A stretch of 64,000 nt of DNA from Candidatus Gastranaerophilales bacterium (GTDB lineage Bacteria > Cyanobacteriota > Vampirovibrionia > Gastranaerophilales > Gastranaerophilaceae). Both the position numbers and the translations under genes were made by a program. Location of the stretch: contig CALUYW010000015.1 of assembly GCA_944325105.1 (NCBI GenBank), forward strand, positions 1 through 64,000. Reading direction: 5' to 3'. Below, piece after piece: positions 18,557 to 28,124 of this stretch (position 1 is its first letter; each line of letters opens with the position of its first letter). The notes under the pieces are model-generated. The model did no database searches, was not told where the DNA came from, and was given only the letters and a program-made list of their open reading frames with translations.

Positions 18557-19449
18557 TATTTATTTACCCTTTCGTGCATTTTATCCAAAATGCCTTTAAA
18601 TACTTCCGATTCAATTCCTGCTTTTTTAAGTATATCATGACAATTCAAAATTAATTCATTAAATTTTTCTTTTGCGATTTCAAGTCCAAAAAGACTTACA
18701 TAGGTTGCCTTTTGAGATTTTTCATCCTTGCCCGCGGTTTTACCAAGCTCGTCAGTTGTTGAAATAACATCCAAAATATCATCATACGCCTGAAAAGCAA
18801 GTCCGAAGTTAAGCGCAAAATCTCTCATAAGCTCAACCTTATCGCAAGATGCACCCGCCAAAAGTGCACCTGAAACTATTGAACATTCAAAAAGCGCTGC
18901 GGTTTTATAAGTGTGAATATATTTTAAGTGTTCTTCATTAATCTTGCCAAGCTTTTTTTCTGCCTCCATATCGGCACATTGCCCCGCTACAATACCAAAA
19001 GCACCGGCGGATTTTAAATACAATCTCAAAACCTCCATTAGTGCGGTGCTATTAACAGTTTTTGGAGTTTTATCAATTATCATTTGAGCACCGAGGCTTA
19101 TCAGCGCATCTCCTGCAAGAACTGCCATAGCTTCGCCAAAAACCTTGTGATTAGAGGGTTTTCCACGTCTTAAATCGTCATTATCCATGCAAGGCAGGTC
19201 GTCATGAATTAAACTTTGGGCATGGAGCATTTCAATAGCGCAGGCAGTAGCTAAAGCCTCATTATATGAGCCTGAAAACATTCTGCAAGTTTCAAGGCAA
19301 AAAACCGCTCTTAATTTTTTGCCCGCCAAAAGGCAAGTATAGCTCATAGCATCCCAAATGGTTTTATCGTAAAGCGCCGTTTTCTTATAATCTTCAAAAT
19401 ATTCTTCAAGGGTTTTTTGCACCAAATCCCTATATTCACTAATATTCAT
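18556..19449 (-). CDS. ispA: Polyprenyl (farnesyl/geranylgeranyl) diphosphate synthase
   Basis: Condenses isopentenyl diphosphate with allylic diphosphates to C15-C20 prenyl chains, precursors of undecaprenyl carrier and quinones. The first Asp-rich motif reads DDLPCMDNDDLRRGKP and the second DDILDV, both intact, and the length (297 residues) is standard. The ATG at 19449 is preferred over a GTG one codon earlier because AGAGGA sits five to six bases ahead of it. The gene overlaps rsgA by 11 bases. Product length (C15 versus C20) cannot be settled by eye. ispF in this window feeds the same MEP pathway. Confidence 0.93.
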   Translation of the reverse strand: MNISEYRDLVQKTLEEYFEDYKKTALYDKTIWDAMSYTCLLAGKKLRAVFCLETCRMFSGSYNEALATACAIEMLHAQSLIHDDLPCMDNDDLRRGKPSNHKVFGEAMAVLAGDALISLGAQMIIDKTPKTVNSTALMEVLRLYLKSAGAFGIVAGQCADMEAEKKLGKINEEHLKYIHTYKTAALFECSIVSGALLAGASCDKVELMRDFALNFGLAFQAYDDILDVISTTDELGKTAGKDEKSQKATYVSLFGLEIAKEKFNELILNCHDILKKAGIESEVFKGILDKMHERVNK

Positions 19450-20467
19450 CACTATCCTCTTCCATTTGATAAAATTTAATCTTCTGTTTTGCGGTATTTC
19501 TTGAACTTTCTCTTCTCACCCGACTGATTTTTGCCTTTTGTTTACCGTGGGTGTGTTTTTTTGTTTCTTCTTCTTTTGTACCGCTATATGTGACTTTTTG
19601 TTTATATTCTCTTGATTCTTCCAAAAATTCAAGATAGCTTTCATATCTTGTAGGTTCAATTTTATCTAAATTACTTAAAACGCTGCAGCCCAAAGAGTGT
19701 TCATCTCCCTCAATATGCAGACAGTCAGAGTATCTGCAGTCTTTTGCATAAAAGCTTATGTCGTCAAAAAGGCTGTCTAAATCCTTTGGCAGAATAAAAT
19801 CAAACCTGAGGTTAGAAAAGCCTGGGGTGTCAATTATTCTAAAGTCTTTAAAATCAAGTATCTCGCAGTGTCTTGTAGTATGTCTGCCTCTTTGAGTATA
19901 AGAGCTTACTTTTGAAGTTTTAAGATTTAAATCAGGGTTTAGCGCGTTTATTACAGAACTTTTGCCGACACCTGACAAACCGCACAGGACAATAGTTTTA
20001 CCTTTTATTTCTTTTTTAAAATCCAAAAAACCTTGGTTTTCTTTAGCTGAAGTAAATAAAATCTTATAGCCTAAGGGCGAATATATTGATAAGATTTTAT
20101 CCGCCATAACACTAAAATCCGGACTTTTAAGCAAATCTTCTTTGTTGAAACATAAAAGAGTATTAATATTATGATACTTTAGAAAAGTTAAATACCTGTT
20201 TAGCTGCACAAAATCAAGCTTTGGCTCAAGTAAAGAAGATACGACAACAGCAAGGTCAATGTTTGCAACAGAGGGTCTTAGGATAAAATTTTTCCTCTCA
20301 AGTATGTTAAAAATCGCACCCGACTCGTCAAATTCTACAAAATCGCCCGTCAGGACTTTTTGGTTTTGTTTTTTTAAAACTTCACGAAGTTTACATTCAA
20401 AAACATTCCCCTCTTGGGATTTTATATAGTAAAAATCGGAATGTATTTTAAAAACCTGCCCTTGCAT
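19439..20467 (-). CDS. rsgA: Ribosome small-subunit biogenesis GTPase RsgA
   Basis: Circularly permuted GTPase acting late in 30S maturation. An N-terminal OB fold is followed by the permuted G motifs in the expected order G4 (FNKEDLL), G1 (GLSGVGKSS) and G3 (DTPGF). A zinc-binding C-terminal segment follows (CRYSDCLHIEGDEHSLGC). The last 40 residues form a basic, low-complexity extension (KKHTHGKQKAKISRVRRESS) beyond the usual end, probably rRNA-binding. It heads the rsgA-ispA-DUF212 operon and is divergent from accD. Confidence 0.94.
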   Translation of the reverse strand: MQGQVFKIHSDFYYIKSQEGNVFECKLREVLKKQNQKVLTGDFVEFDESGAIFNILERKNFILRPSVANIDLAVVVSSLLEPKLDFVQLNRYLTFLKYHNINTLLCFNKEDLLKSPDFSVMADKILSIYSPLGYKILFTSAKENQGFLDFKKEIKGKTIVLCGLSGVGKSSVINALNPDLNLKTSKVSSYTQRGRHTTRHCEILDFKDFRIIDTPGFSNLRFDFILPKDLDSLFDDISFYAKDCRYSDCLHIEGDEHSLGCSVLSNLDKIEPTRYESYLEFLEESREYKQKVTYSGTKEEETKKHTHGKQKAKISRVRRESSRNTAKQKIKFYQMEEDSDEY

Positions 20468-20509
20468 ATATTAATAATAGTTAAAAAATCCTACACATTC
20501 AATTGATTT

Positions 20510-20539
20510 TTGTACACATTATAGTATTTATATTATAAT
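20510..20539 (+). promoter_or_regulatory. Promoter of the accD-accA-flagellar operon
   Basis: TTGTAC and a perfect TATAAT are separated by 18 bases, with the predicted start about 30 bases before the accD ATG. This is one of the cleanest sigma-70-like sites in the window. Confidence 0.6.
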
Positions 20540-20574
20540 GTATTTAAAGAAGATTTTGGTTGAGGATTTTAAGG

Positions 20575-21441
20575 ATGACACTGACCGATTGGTTTAACAA
20601 GAGAAAAATGCAGCAAATAGCTGCCCGTGATAATGACGTAAAGATTGACGATTCCATATCAAAACTTTGGATGCTCTGCTACAACTGCAACTCGCAGCTG
20701 CCTAAAAAAGACTTGGAGCATAATGATATGGTATGCCCCAACTGCGACTATCACTTCAGAATAGGTGCAAGAGACAGAATTAAACTCATTGTTGATGAGG
20801 GCACATTTGTTGAGATGTTTCAGAACATTCAAGGTAAAGACCCCTTAAAATTTGTTGACACCCAACCCTACAGTGAAAGACAAAAATCCGCAAAAGAAAA
20901 ATCCGGACTTGATGAAGCGGTTATTTGCGGTGTTGGTGAAATAAACGGGCAAAAAGCAGCCATCGCGGTTATGGATTTTGATTATATGGGCGGTTCAATG
21001 GGCTCTGTAGTGGGCGAAAAAGTTACCCTTATTATGGAGCATGCCCTGAAAGAAAAACTGCCTGTTATAGTATTCACCTCATCAGGCGGTGCAAGAATGC
21101 AAGAGAGTGCTCTAAGCCTTATGCAAATGGCAAAAACAAGTTGTGCGGTTGCTAAACTTAACGAGGCAAAACTTCTTTATATAACGGTTTTAACAGAACC
21201 CACATTTGGCGGTGTTACGGCAAGCTTTGGTACAATAGGCGACATTATAATCGCCGAAAAAGGCGCAAGAATAGGCTTTGCAGGAAGAAGAGTTATTGAG
21301 CAAACAATTAAACAAAAACTCCCCGCCGATTTCCAAACGGCTGAATATCTCTTGAAATACGGTCAAATCGACCTTATTGTTACAAGAAAAGAGATGAAAG
21401 AAAAACTATCAAAACTAATTGAAATGCATACAAAAAAATAA
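20575..21441 (+). CDS. accD: Acetyl-CoA carboxylase carboxyltransferase beta subunit
   Basis: Forms the carboxyltransferase with AccA and makes malonyl-CoA from carboxybiotin and acetyl-CoA. The 288 residues start at an ATG with GAGGA nine bases upstream; a TTG fifteen bases earlier is less likely because it lies on that site. The N-terminal zinc ribbon is intact (CYNCNSQLP and CPNCDYHFR). The crotonase-fold core shows GGSMGSVVGEK and SSGGARMQES. It is the first gene of a run continuing through accA into the flagellar export genes. Confidence 0.96.
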   Translation: MTLTDWFNKRKMQQIAARDNDVKIDDSISKLWMLCYNCNSQLPKKDLEHNDMVCPNCDYHFRIGARDRIKLIVDEGTFVEMFQNIQGKDPLKFVDTQPYSERQKSAKEKSGLDEAVICGVGEINGQKAAIAVMDFDYMGGSMGSVVGEKVTLIMEHALKEKLPVIVFTSSGGARMQESALSLMQMAKTSCAVAKLNEAKLLYITVLTEPTFGGVTASFGTIGDIIIAEKGARIGFAGRRVIEQTIKQKLPADFQTAEYLLKYGQIDLIVTRKEMKEKLSKLIEMHTKK

Positions 21442-21459
21442 CGGCAAAAGGACAAAATT

Positions 21460-22410
21460 ATGCAAATACTGGAATTTGAAAAACCTATTTATAAAATGCA
21501 GGAAAAAATAGAAGAATTAAAAAAGTTGAGTGCGGATACAAATATGGATTATAACGAAGAAATCAAAAAACTCGAAAATCAAACTCAAGAATACAAAAAA
21601 GAGCTTTATGAAAGTTTGCAGCCTTATCAGAAATTGCAAATCGCACGCCACCCTCAAAGACCGAATTTTCTTGACTACATTCACTACATGACAGAAGATT
21701 TTATCGAACTTCATGGCGACAGAGCAGGTTGTGACGACAGGGCTATTATTGGCGGAGTTGCAAAAATCGACGGAAAACCCGTTATGATTGTAGGCACTCA
21801 AAAAGGTAAAACAACAAAAGAAAACCTTGAATACAACTTTGGCATGCCTCAGCCTCAAGGCTACAGAAAAGCCTTAAAATTATTTGAGCATGCTTCGAAA
21901 TTTAATCTGCCAATTATAACTCTTGTAGACACTATGGGCGCATACCCCGGTATGCAGGCAGAGCAAACGGGTCAGGGTATAGCAATTGCTGTGAACTTAA
22001 AAGAAATGGCAAAACTTGAAGTGCCCGTTATAGCGGTAATTACAGGCGAGGGCTGCTCAGGCGGAGCTTTAGGTTTAGCGGTTGCAAATAAAGTAATGAT
22101 ACTTGAACATGCTTACTACACGGTAATTTCACCCGAGGGTTGCGCTTCAATTCTGTGGCGTGACGCCAATATGGCTCGTGAAGCTGCTAACGCACTTAAA
22201 ATCACAGGTAATGACCTGCTTCAATACGGCATTGTTGATGAAGTAATTAAAGAACCCGTAGGCGGTGCGCATTATGACCCTGAAGCAATGGCAAAAGAAC
22301 TTAAAAAATCACTGCTAAATGCGCTTGATGAGTATAAAAATATGACACCTGAAGAACTAAAGAAAGACAGATACGACAAATTTAGACGCATGGGAGTATT
22401 TGCACAATAA
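21460..22410 (+). CDS. accA: Acetyl-CoA carboxylase carboxyltransferase alpha subunit
   Basis: Partner of AccD in the carboxyltransferase. The 316 residues are standard. An N-terminal coiled-coil helix (about residues 8-50) is followed by the acyltransferase core with HGDRAGCDDRAIIGG, GMPQPQGYRKALKL, DTMGAYPG and GEGCSGGALGLAVANK. It lies 18 bases after accD, with a purine-rich Shine-Dalgarno (AAAAGGACAA). fliP begins only 17 bases later with no terminator, so fatty-acid and flagellar genes appear co-transcribed. Confidence 0.97.
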   Translation: MQILEFEKPIYKMQEKIEELKKLSADTNMDYNEEIKKLENQTQEYKKELYESLQPYQKLQIARHPQRPNFLDYIHYMTEDFIELHGDRAGCDDRAIIGGVAKIDGKPVMIVGTQKGKTTKENLEYNFGMPQPQGYRKALKLFEHASKFNLPIITLVDTMGAYPGMQAEQTGQGIAIAVNLKEMAKLEVPVIAVITGEGCSGGALGLAVANKVMILEHAYYTVISPEGCASILWRDANMAREAANALKITGNDLLQYGIVDEVIKEPVGGAHYDPEAMAKELKKSLLNALDEYKNMTPEELKKDRYDKFRRMGVFAQ

Positions 22411-22427
22411 AAAAACAGGAAGAGTTT

Positions 22428-23195
22428 ATGGGGAGCGGAAATTTTAAAAAATATATAAAACTTTTAGGGGCATTTTGTCTTTATTTACTGACCAATGCCC
22501 ACTCTTACGCGGCATTGTCATTTCCTACAATAAATGTCGGTATGCAAGGGGCTAACACTCCTCAGGAATTTACTCAAGGTGTTCAGGTTTTAATACTTTT
22601 AACCATTTTGACCCTTGCACCAAGCATAATAATTATGACAACAGCATTTGTGCGCATAGTTATTGTTCTGACCCTTACGCGCCAAGCAATAGGAACATCA
22701 ACACTGCCTCCCTCACAAGTTATTGTAGGGCTTGCGCTTATTCTTACATTTTTTGTAATGTCGCCGACATTGTCAAAAATCAATGACACTGCGTATCAGC
22801 CCTATATTAAAAACCAAATAACCCAGCAAGCAGCACTGGATAACGCCATAAAACCTCTGAGGACTTTTATGTTTAAACAAACGCATGAGAAAGAAATAGC
22901 TCTTTTTCAGCACTTAGCAAAGCTCCCCAGATTCAAAAACCCTGACGATGTGCCGACTTACGTACTTATTCCGGCGTTTGTACTTTCAGAATTAAAAACA
23001 GCTTTTAAAATAGGCTTTATAATATTTTTACCGTTCCTTGTTATAGACATTGTCGTTGCAAGTATCCTTGTTTCAATGGGTATGCTCTTTTTGCCGCCCA
23101 CAACGATTGCTATGCCCTTTAAACTTATAATGTTTGTAATGGTGGACGGATGGTACCTGATAACAAAATCGCTTATTGAAGGCTTTGTAACTTAA
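22428..23195 (+). CDS. fliP: Flagellar type III export gate protein FliP
   Basis: Core subunit of the FliPQR export gate in the inner membrane. The 255 residues begin with a cleavable signal-like segment, as in other FliP proteins. Typical motifs follow: LTILTLAPSIIIMTTAFVRI, the LTRQAIGTSTLPPSQVIVGLA segment and PAFVLSELKTAFKIGF. Four membrane helices are evident. It is the first flagellar gene after accA and is followed in conserved order by fliQ, fliR, flhB and flhA. Confidence 0.97.
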   Translation: MGSGNFKKYIKLLGAFCLYLLTNAHSYAALSFPTINVGMQGANTPQEFTQGVQVLILLTILTLAPSIIIMTTAFVRIVIVLTLTRQAIGTSTLPPSQVIVGLALILTFFVMSPTLSKINDTAYQPYIKNQITQQAALDNAIKPLRTFMFKQTHEKEIALFQHLAKLPRFKNPDDVPTYVLIPAFVLSELKTAFKIGFIIFLPFLVIDIVVASILVSMGMLFLPPTTIAMPFKLIMFVMVDGWYLITKSLIEGFVT

Positions 23196-23205
23196 CGGGG
23201 GCAAA

Positions 23206-23475
23206 ATGGAAGAAGAGGTATTTTTAACAATTTTTCAAAAAGTTCTTGTGCTCACCATGGAAATGTGTGCGCCCGTTTTGATTACATCAATTGTAGTCGG
23301 TCTTTTGATAAGCATTGTCCAGTCGGTAACACAAATTCAAGAGTCGACTCTTACTTTTGTACCCAAAATCTTTGCCTGCATTTTAGCACTCATTATATGT
23401 ATGCCTTGGATGCTAAATGTATTTATTTCAAGGACAAACGAACTTTTTGATTATATGAGAACATTCATAGGTTGA
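23206..23475 (+). CDS. fliQ: Flagellar export gate protein FliQ
   Basis: Small two-helix membrane subunit (89 residues) of the export gate. Recognised by length, by two hydrophobic helices and by SIVQSVTQIQESTLTFVPK, the signature joining them. It has a good Shine-Dalgarno (GGGGC) and is ten bases after fliP. Confidence 0.96.
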   Translation: MEEEVFLTIFQKVLVLTMEMCAPVLITSIVVGLLISIVQSVTQIQESTLTFVPKIFACILALIICMPWMLNVFISRTNELFDYMRTFIG

Positions 23476-23483
23476 GGTGAAAA

Positions 23484-24275
23484 ATGCCCGATGCACCAAG
23501 CCTGCTGAGTCTTTTTTCGCCAAAAAACATTGTTGTATTTATGCTTATTTTTACAAGAATGTCAGGGCTTTTTGCAACCGCGCCGTTTTTTTCTACCTTT
23601 ACAATGCCCGAACAGGTTAAAATCTGGTTCTGTGCGCTCATTTCTTTTATTTTATACCCGATATTAAGCGCGAAAGCTCATTTTATTATGCCTCATTCCA
23701 TGCCTGAATTTGCAATACTTATAGCAATAGAATTTGCAATAGGTTTTGCTATAGGCTTTATTGCAAACCTGCTGTTTGTAGGGGTTTCTATGGTAGGCGA
23801 GCTAATCAGCATACAAATGGGTCTTTCTATGGCAAATGTGCTCGACCCTGTATCAGGCGAGAGTTCGACAATTATGTCGAGCCTCTATACTTACCTTGTA
23901 ACCCTTGTATTTCTGGGGCTTGGAGCGTATGAATATCTCTTTGCCGCGGTTTACAAGAGCTTTTTTGCCATGCCTGTAGGCTTAGAGGGGGTATTTAACT
24001 CAGGGATTTTTGAGGGAGCGCTTTTGCTCTCGGGACAGATGTTTCAGATAGCATTCGGACTTGCAATGCCTATTTTTTCAGTACTTCTGGTATGTGATAT
24101 TTTGCTTGGCATGATGAGTAAAGTCATGCCACAGATGAATATATTTATGGTATCACTACCCTTTAAAGTATTTTTAGGGCTTGTGCTTATACTTTTATTC
24201 CTAAAGGGTTCGGTTGCATATTTAAGCGATGTTATAGCGGATTATATGCAAGCGATTATGAGTTTATTTACATAA
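23484..24275 (+). CDS. fliR: Flagellar export gate protein FliR
   Basis: Integral membrane subunit (263 residues) completing the FliP5Q4R1 gate. About six to seven hydrophobic helices are visible, with family motifs RMSGLFATAPFFS, FAIGFAIGFIANLLF and QMGLSMANVLDPVSGE. It starts eight bases after fliQ. Motif quality and length indicate a functional protein. Confidence 0.96.
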   Translation: MPDAPSLLSLFSPKNIVVFMLIFTRMSGLFATAPFFSTFTMPEQVKIWFCALISFILYPILSAKAHFIMPHSMPEFAILIAIEFAIGFAIGFIANLLFVGVSMVGELISIQMGLSMANVLDPVSGESSTIMSSLYTYLVTLVFLGLGAYEYLFAAVYKSFFAMPVGLEGVFNSGIFEGALLLSGQMFQIAFGLAMPIFSVLLVCDILLGMMSKVMPQMNIFMVSLPFKVFLGLVLILLFLKGSVAYLSDVIADYMQAIMSLFT

Positions 24276-24297
24276 GAAAAAAGTTTATAATTAAATT

Positions 24298-25368
24298 ATG
24301 GCAAACGAAGAGAGAACAGAGAGCGCGACCCCCAAAAGGCGCGAGAAAGAAAGAGACAAGGGAAATATTGCAAAAAGTCAGGATTTCACATCCTCACTTA
24401 TGCTTACCTTGGGCGTGGGGCTTTTATATATGCTCTCTTCTTCAATTTTAGAAAATATTCAGACTATTTTGTATCAAACATTCACTCACCTGAATCCTAA
24501 TGACATTAACGAAAACAACCCCATGGGGATTTTTATACCATATGCTCAAATCACAGCCAAAATCCTTTTGCCGTTTTTGTTTTTGTTATGTGTGGGAGCG
24601 GTGCTTATTTTAAGGCTGCAAACAGGTGCTCTTTTTGCAAAAGAGGCACTAAAACCCAACCTTGAGAGGTTATCCCCCGGAAATATGATAAAAATGCTCC
24701 TTAAAAAGTTTAACTTTTTTGAGCCAAAGACTATGATGGAGCTTGTTAAATCTCTTGCAAAACTTGCCGTTGTGGGGCTTGTAGGATTTAACGTAATTAA
24801 CAAAAGAAAAGGCGACTTATTTGCAACAATAGGTATGGATGTAAATACAAGTTTTGCGGTAGTAGGCTCGGTAATTTTAGAGTTAATTGTCAATATTTGT
24901 GTAATTTTGCTTATCATTGGCATAATAGATAAAAAATTTCAGGATTATCAATACGAAAAATCCATAAAAATGACAAAACAAGAGGTCAAAGACGAGTGGA
25001 AAAACCTCGAAGGAGACCCAAAAATAAAAAGCAAAGTAAGAGCTTTTCAAATGCAGATTATGCAGCAAAAGATGATGTCAAGCGTAAAAGAGTCGGATGT
25101 CGTTGTTGTAAACCCCACTCACTATGCGGTTGCAATTAAATACGACCCTGAGAACACTCCCGTTCCGCAGGTTTTAGCCAAAGGTGTCGATTTTATAGCA
25201 TTTAAAATAAGAGAAATTGCAAAAAACAATAATATACCTATTGTAGAAAACAAACCGCTTGCGCAAAGTTTGTACAAATTAGTACCGATTGGTGGTATAA
25301 TACCACAAGAGCTCTACGTAGCGGTCGCTGAGGTTCTAAGATTTGTCTACTCGGCAAAAGGGAAGTAA
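24298..25368 (+). CDS. flhB: Flagellar export switch protein FlhB
   Basis: Inner-membrane protein that switches export from rod/hook to filament substrates. At 356 residues it is standard, with the usual N-terminus (ESATPKRREKERDKGNIAKS), four membrane helices and a cytosolic domain. The self-cleavage motif NPTH begins at residue 272. The start codon is certain from the conserved N-terminus, yet no Shine-Dalgarno precedes it. Instead a TATAAT at 24287-24292 ends six bases before ATG, which would suit a leaderless transcript or may be chance in AT-rich DNA. Confidence 0.97.
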   Translation: MANEERTESATPKRREKERDKGNIAKSQDFTSSLMLTLGVGLLYMLSSSILENIQTILYQTFTHLNPNDINENNPMGIFIPYAQITAKILLPFLFLLCVGAVLILRLQTGALFAKEALKPNLERLSPGNMIKMLLKKFNFFEPKTMMELVKSLAKLAVVGLVGFNVINKRKGDLFATIGMDVNTSFAVVGSVILELIVNICVILLIIGIIDKKFQDYQYEKSIKMTKQEVKDEWKNLEGDPKIKSKVRAFQMQIMQQKMMSSVKESDVVVVNPTHYAVAIKYDPENTPVPQVLAKGVDFIAFKIREIAKNNNIPIVENKPLAQSLYKLVPIGGIIPQELYVAVAEVLRFVYSAKGK

Positions 25369-25387
25369 AAGGGGAAGAGTATAGCAG

Positions 25388-27493
25388 TTGGGCAAGTTAG
25401 CTCTGTTATTAAAAAATAATGATATAGTTCTTGCAATCGGTCTGGTTGTCATCGTACTTATGATGGTCATACCTATTCCGCCGCAGCTTCTTGACCTTTT
25501 ACTTACAATAAATATCTCTCTTTCGGTTTTAATACTTCTTGTGTGCTTATACACCAAAGAACCGCTTGATTACTCGTCTTTCCCTACAATTCTTCTTGTT
25601 GCGACACTTTTTAGGCTGGGTCTAAACGTCACATCCACAAGGCTTATTTTGCTTGAAGCAAACGCAGGCAGCGTTATTGAATCTTTCGGTCAATTTGTAA
25701 TCGGCGGAAACTATGTAGTCGGTTTTGTAATATTTGTAATCCTTGTAATTATTAACTTTATGGTAATTACAGGCGGCGCGGGAAGAGTTGCTGAAGTATC
25801 GGCAAGATTTACATTGGATTCAATGCCAGGTAAACAACTCTCAATTGACGCTGACTTAAATTCAGGCTTAATTGATGAAAAAGAGGCAAAATTAAGGCGT
25901 AAAAAACTTGAAAGAGAAGCTGATTTCTACGGTACTATGGACGGTGCTTCAAAATTTGTCAAAGGGGACGCAACAGCAGGGATTATAATCACCGTTATAA
26001 ATATCGTAGGCGGCTTGATTATAGGTGTTCTACAGCTTAAAATGGCACCGGCGACTGCACTTTCAACTTATACGATACTAACGGTGGGTGATGGTCTTGT
26101 ATCTCAAATTCCCGCTCTTATAATATCTACCGCTACAGGTCTTATAATAAGCCGTGCATCAGGCTCTGACCGCTCATTGAGTGAAGATATAGGACTTGAA
26201 ATGTTCTCTAACCCCAAAGTTCTCTTTATAGTTTCAGGTCTTTTATTCTTTATGGGCATAGTCCCCGGTATGCCTACCATTCCGTTTTTGGCGGTATCTG
26301 TCGGAGCAGGTTGGTACGGCTGGAATAAACACAAAGATTTGCAAAAAGAGGAAGCACAAAAACTTAAAGAGCAAGAAGAGGCCAAAAAAGCTCAAAAGCT
26401 TGGCAAAAAAAGAAAAAAAGCCACAAGAGAAAGTGTGCTTGAGCTTTTGAATGTCGAAACACTTGAGATTGAAATAGGCTACAGGCTTGTTAGTCTGCTT
26501 GATGCCGAAAAAGGCGGAGATTTGCTCGACAGAATAGCGCAAATAAGACGTCAGAGTGCTCTTGACCTTGGTATTGTACTGCCATCAATTCGTGTAAGAG
26601 ATAATCTTCAGCTGCCTCCAAATACTTATCAGGTAAAGCTAAAAGGCGTATCCATTGAAACAGGCGAAGTTTATCCTGACCGCTCACTTGCCATGAACTC
26701 TATGGGCGGGGCGGAAGACCCCAATGTTAAAGGTATAAACACAATAGAGCCCGCCTTTAAACTTCCTGCAATATGGATAGAAGAAAAAGACAAAGAATAC
26801 GCAGAAACCGTGGGCTACACCGTTGTTAGCCCTTCTGCGGTTATATCAACGCACTTAACCGAAATAATTAAGAAAAACGCAAGCGAGATTATAACCCGCG
26901 CGGATGTTCAACAGCTTATTGATAACCTTAAAAAAGAAGTATCTGACGAGTATGTTAACGACTTAATGAAAGAAATTACAACCGCAGATGTTCAACAAAT
27001 TATTCAAAATCTGCTTAAAGAATGTGTATCAATAAGAGATTTGAAAACAATACTTGAAACAATGAGTCTGCAAGCAAGAACAAATAAAAATCACAACGCA
27101 CTAACCGAGTTTTGCAGACAAGCTCTTGCAAGAAACATCTGCAAACAAAACCTGGCAGATACTGGCGAACTTTTGGCTATTACATTATCTCAAGATGTTG
27201 AGCAGCAAATAGCACAAGGTGTTAATCCTGACGGAGAAAGCCTTACACTCAATCCTGATTTTGTTAAAAAACTTATGGACAGCCTTAACTATGAATTTGC
27301 AAAAGCGGTTCAGCAAACAGGTAACCGTCCCGTTATTTTATGCTCATCGCCCATAAGGTTGATTTTTAGACGATTAATTGAGAGAACATACCCACAAATT
27401 ACAATAATGTCATATAATGAAGTAACAAATAATACAAAAGCAAAATCCATAGGCACTATAAGAGTGGATATGAAAACAGCGGCCGTTAAATAA
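25388..27493 (+). CDS. flhA: Flagellar export apparatus protein FlhA
   Basis: Large export gate subunit forming the nonameric cytosolic ring that docks substrate-chaperone complexes and uses the proton gradient. The 701 residues have eight N-terminal membrane helices with family motifs (TILLVATLFRLGLNVTSTRL, VAEVSARFTLDSMPGKQ, KEAKLRRKKLEREADFYG). A charged linker (about 315-345) and the four-subdomain C-terminus follow. Translation seems to begin at a TTG with GGGGAAG upstream; no in-frame ATG fits the conserved N-terminus. flhF, flhG and the sigma-28 gene do not follow, unlike in many operons. Confidence 0.97.
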   Translation: MGKLALLLKNNDIVLAIGLVVIVLMMVIPIPPQLLDLLLTINISLSVLILLVCLYTKEPLDYSSFPTILLVATLFRLGLNVTSTRLILLEANAGSVIESFGQFVIGGNYVVGFVIFVILVIINFMVITGGAGRVAEVSARFTLDSMPGKQLSIDADLNSGLIDEKEAKLRRKKLEREADFYGTMDGASKFVKGDATAGIIITVINIVGGLIIGVLQLKMAPATALSTYTILTVGDGLVSQIPALIISTATGLIISRASGSDRSLSEDIGLEMFSNPKVLFIVSGLLFFMGIVPGMPTIPFLAVSVGAGWYGWNKHKDLQKEEAQKLKEQEEAKKAQKLGKKRKKATRESVLELLNVETLEIEIGYRLVSLLDAEKGGDLLDRIAQIRRQSALDLGIVLPSIRVRDNLQLPPNTYQVKLKGVSIETGEVYPDRSLAMNSMGGAEDPNVKGINTIEPAFKLPAIWIEEKDKEYAETVGYTVVSPSAVISTHLTEIIKKNASEIITRADVQQLIDNLKKEVSDEYVNDLMKEITTADVQQIIQNLLKECVSIRDLKTILETMSLQARTNKNHNALTEFCRQALARNICKQNLADTGELLAITLSQDVEQQIAQGVNPDGESLTLNPDFVKKLMDSLNYEFAKAVQQTGNRPVILCSSPIRLIFRRLIERTYPQITIMSYNEVTNNTKAKSIGTIRVDMKTAAVK

Positions 27494-27503
27494 AGGAAAA
27501 AAT

Positions 27504-28124
27504 ATGCAAGAAATAATCAAGAAAGGTCACGACTTTAGGATTATTCCCGAAAATTTCGAGAGTGCGACAATTTTTGAAGTAAAAGACATTAACAATGATG
27601 ATATTGAAATAATTCTAAATAAAGCCACAAGCAAAGAACTTGAAGATTACAAAAAAGATACAAATGTAGAAATATTCGGCTCGGGAGCAGAAGGACTTAT
27701 TTTCTTTGAATCAAAAGTAAAAGAATGCAGAGGCTCTACGCTTATAGTTGCAATACCAAAACACTATAAAAACATCCAAAGACGAGAGTACTCGCGTGTT
27801 AAATTTATGGGCGAATTTGATATCGAGGGTCAAAATGATAATATAATCTCAATTGAAGACATTTCAGCCGGCGGTATGAAGCTCATTACAAAAGAGCCGC
27901 TTGAAGTTGCAAAAAATTATAAAGTTAAAATTAAATTAATAAACAATATGACAATTGAGTGCTTATTGCACCCCATCAGAATTGAAGAACAGCAAAATGC
28001 AGGCAATACAACATACGCTATTTCAGGCTGCTACAAAGACATAGCAAGCATAGACAGAATAGCTCTTGTCCAGTATTCATTTAAAATATTAATGGAAACA
28101 GAAAACAGAGAAAATGAGAGATAA
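27504..28124 (+). CDS. PilZ-domain c-di-GMP-binding protein (YcgR-like)
   Basis: A 206-residue cytosolic protein. The N-terminal half resembles the YcgR-N fold, with LIFFESKVKECRGSTLIVAIP preceding the effector domain. The C-terminal half is a PilZ domain with the c-di-GMP signature RREYSR (from residue 93) and DISAGGMKL about 25 residues later. YcgR proteins slow or brake the flagellar motor when c-di-GMP rises. Its place directly after flhA and two genes before an HD-GYP phosphodiesterase supports that role. It overlaps the next gene by 11 bases. Confidence 0.88.
   Translation: MQEIIKKGHDFRIIPENFESATIFEVKDINNDDIEIILNKATSKELEDYKKDTNVEIFGSGAEGLIFFESKVKECRGSTLIVAIPKHYKNIQRREYSRVKFMGEFDIEGQNDNIISIEDISAGGMKLITKEPLEVAKNYKVKIKLINNMTIECLLHPIRIEEQQNAGNTTYAISGCYKDIASIDRIALVQYSFKILMETENRENER

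Noticed and set aside
20560-20574. TTG start of accD
   Set aside because: It lies on the Shine-Dalgarno of the ATG at 20575.
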